Part shown: piece after piece, positions 62,522 through 64,000 of the stretch
Layout: the number at the start of each line of letters is the position of its first letter
Position numbering within the stretch: position 1 is the stretch's first letter
Assembly (NCBI RefSeq): GCF_009933255.1
Contig: NZ_MAEI01000010.1
Location: 1-64,000, forward strand
DNA: 64,000 bases
Source: Enterococcus diestrammenae
GTDB taxonomy: Bacteria > Bacillota > Bacilli > Lactobacillales > Enterococcaceae
Direction of reading: 5' to 3'
Position numbers and translations under genes: made by a program
The notes under the pieces: model-generated
Database searches by the model: none
What the model was told of the DNA's origin: nothing
The model's input: only the letters and a program-made list of their open reading frames with translations

Positions 62522-63994
62522 TTATTGTTCCGGCAGCACCACAAAATTATCATTCACCGTAGCGTCTAGCACCGGATGTTCTCGCAGATAGTCGGCAATC
62601 AGTTCGGTCATGTCGATTTGGACTTCCCGGATGATTTTTTCTGGTGTAAACATGGCGTAGTTGCCACCACCAACTGCTCGGTATTGATTAATAACCACTT
62701 CTAGTTCCTCATCAGGGGCGACGTCATGGCCCTCAAACTGCAAGCGAGTCACTCGTTGGCCTTTGGGTTGGGTCATATCCAGGGTATAGTCCACCCCTTC
62801 GTACATATCGTAGTTGTAGTACTGAGGTTTTGGTTTGATAAAGCGGGGATTGAAGACCAGCTTCCCAGCTTCCGTCAGTTTCAAGTAATCCGCTGTTTGT
62901 TCTAGAGCAGCTTTTAAATCAGCCCCACTAATGCGAGAAACAGCCAGGGTATTCGGATAGATATAGTTGGTGATGATGTCCCGCATGGTGATGGTGTTGC
63001 CAAAGCCCCGGCCTTCATTATTGAACAAAGCTGTACCGGAAATCTTAGCCCCGCTGGCAGCCATTTGGACCTTATTGATAAATTCTACATAAGGGTGTTC
63101 ATGGAACCGAGCCATCATGGGATCAGCAATGCGCATATCCCCTTTGACTTGTCCCACTGGTTGATCTAGCCAAACTTCCAGATCCTCGCTTAGCTTGGCT
63201 ATCGAACCCAGTATCGCTTCATCCGGTTTGACATCCGCCACGCTGTGAATGGCCGCTTCGGCATGGAGGACCTTCACCTGATTGGTTTCTGCTTCATGAT
63301 CCAAGTCTAGCGTGATTTCTCCGACAAAAGCGCCGCGGGAGCCTGGTTGAACTACTGGTACTCCGTTGATTACCGCGGCAATTTCCCGGTGTTGATGGCC
63401 GGTGACTAAGGCATCAATTCCTGCCACTTCATGAAGCAGTTGCCACCCTTCATTTTCACCGGTGAGCAATTCCGTTGGCTCGCCGGTTGTTAAATCCCGT
63501 TCAAAGCCACCGTGATAGGCCACAACGACGACATCTGCCAATTCTCGTAGTTTTAGTACGTATTGTTTAGCTGTTTCCACCAAGCCTTTAAACGTCAGCC
63601 CCGCAATCGTCGTCGGTTGTTCCCAATGAGGAATGTACTGAGTGACCACACCTAGCACCGCCACTTTGACACCAGCTTTTTCCAAAATCACATAGGGTTG
63701 TCCGAAAAACGGCCGTCCATTTGCCCCTAACACATTTGCTGCCAAAATTGGATGCTGGTAGCTAGCAATCGCCTGTTGCAAATAATCAATTCCGTAGTTA
63801 AATTCGTGATTGCCCAGCACCCCCACATCATAGCCTAGCTGATTGATGACTTGGGTCAAATCCGCTGCCGTATGTTGCGGTTGCTTGGCGATATAATAGC
63901 TCAATGGCGATCCTTGGATAAAGTCTCCATTTTCGATTTTTAACACTGCATCCGCCCCTGCAGCCAGCTGGCGTTCCTGCATTTTCGTCGCCAC
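62522..63994 (-). CDS. 5'-nucleotidase / 2',3'-cyclic phosphodiesterase family metallophosphatase (5' end cut off)
   Basis: The visible 490 residues lack the first metal motif (usually DxHG), so the true start lies right of the window. Remaining metallophosphoesterase motifs are visible: ENGDFIQGSPLSYY, LGNHEFNYGIDYL, 'VVVAYHGGFERD' and VTGHQHREIA. The C-terminal 5'-nucleotidase substrate domain follows (GTALFNNEGRGFG, 'RISGADLKAALEQTADY', 'AVGGGNYAMF'). Cuts nucleotide phosphates, related to CpdB/YfkN. No signal peptide can be judged. Confidence 0.85.
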   Translation of the reverse strand: MATKMQERQLAAGADAVLKIENGDFIQGSPLSYYIAKQPQHTAADLTQVINQLGYDVGVLGNHEFNYGIDYLQQAIASYQHPILAANVLGANGRPFFGQPYVILEKAGVKVAVLGVVTQYIPHWEQPTTIAGLTFKGLVETAKQYVLKLRELADVVVVAYHGGFERDLTTGEPTELLTGENEGWQLLHEVAGIDALVTGHQHREIAAVINGVPVVQPGSRGAFVGEITLDLDHEAETNQVKVLHAEAAIHSVADVKPDEAILGSIAKLSEDLEVWLDQPVGQVKGDMRIADPMMARFHEHPYVEFINKVQMAASGAKISGTALFNNEGRGFGNTITMRDIITNYIYPNTLAVSRISGADLKAALEQTADYLKLTEAGKLVFNPRFIKPKPQYYNYDMYEGVDYTLDMTQPKGQRVTRLQFEGHDVAPDEELEVVINQYRAVGGGNYAMFTPEKIIREVQIDMTELIADYLREHPVLDATVNDNFVVLPEQ

Positions 63995-64000
63995 TTTTGC

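Noticed and set aside
1..64000. CRISPR arrays, rRNA or tRNA genes
   Set aside because: No regularly spaced identical repeats and no cloverleaf or rRNA-like sequence were noticed. The five repeats at 6-17 kb are irregularly spaced and individually structured.

Overview
The window looks like chromosome of a low-GC Gram-positive coccus, most likely Enterococcus or a close relative. The signs are strong AGGAGG-type ribosome binding sites, sigma-A promoters, a flavin-based extracellular electron transfer module, BMP-type nucleoside uptake genes and Lactobacillales-type gene content. No rRNA, tRNA or CRISPR array was seen.

Layout. (1) 1-2150: the last three genes of an extracellular electron transfer / demethylmenaquinone module (eetA, eetB, dmkB), followed by an LCP cell-wall protein. 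(2) 3.4-16.3 kb: a minus-strand nucleoside uptake and salvage cluster. Its order of transcription is LacI-type regulator, pdp, deoC, cdd, BMP lipoprotein, ABC ATPase, two permeases, deoB, punA, deoD. Nucleosides enter through the ABC system, are split by three phosphorylases, and the (deoxy)ribose-1-phosphate is fed through DeoB and DeoC into central metabolism. Five copies of a roughly 200-bp structured repeat sit only between genes of this cluster and its immediate neighbour. (3) 17-21.2 kb: a methyltransferase, an SGNH hydrolase, coaA and guaA.

(4) 21.2-43.7 kb: two different integrative elements sit in tandem at the 3' end of guaA. A core of 12-14 bp from the guaA terminus recurs at 32520-32533 and 43678-43689. 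Element 1 (about 21233-32533) carries a type III restriction-modification system, a 369-aa unknown protein, a DUF961-like protein, an FtsK/TcpA-like ATPase, a Rep with HUH and SF3 helicase domains, DUF3173 and a tyrosine integrase. Element 2 (about 32534-43689) carries an Agr/Com-like two-component system, small secreted peptides, a small membrane protein, an ABC-2 type transporter, a Rep_trans protein, DUF3173 and a second integrase of the same family. Both lack conjugation-pore genes, so they look like mobilizable rather than self-transmissible elements. Each has its own pair of integrase arm-type repeats just inside its ends.

(5) 43.8-64 kb: ordinary chromosome with many short operons. These include two GNAT acetyltransferases, an HTH/DUF2975 pair, a GT8 glycosyltransferase, an LUD protein, nanE beside a frameshifted RpiR regulator, a radical SAM protein, a toxin-antitoxin-like pair, HIRAN and HAD proteins, a TMEM175 channel, a PepSY lipoprotein, MFS and TauE transporters, and a MarR-controlled ABC exporter. 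A 5'-nucleotidase-family protein runs off the right edge. Function calls rest on reading motifs in the translations; no database search was possible.
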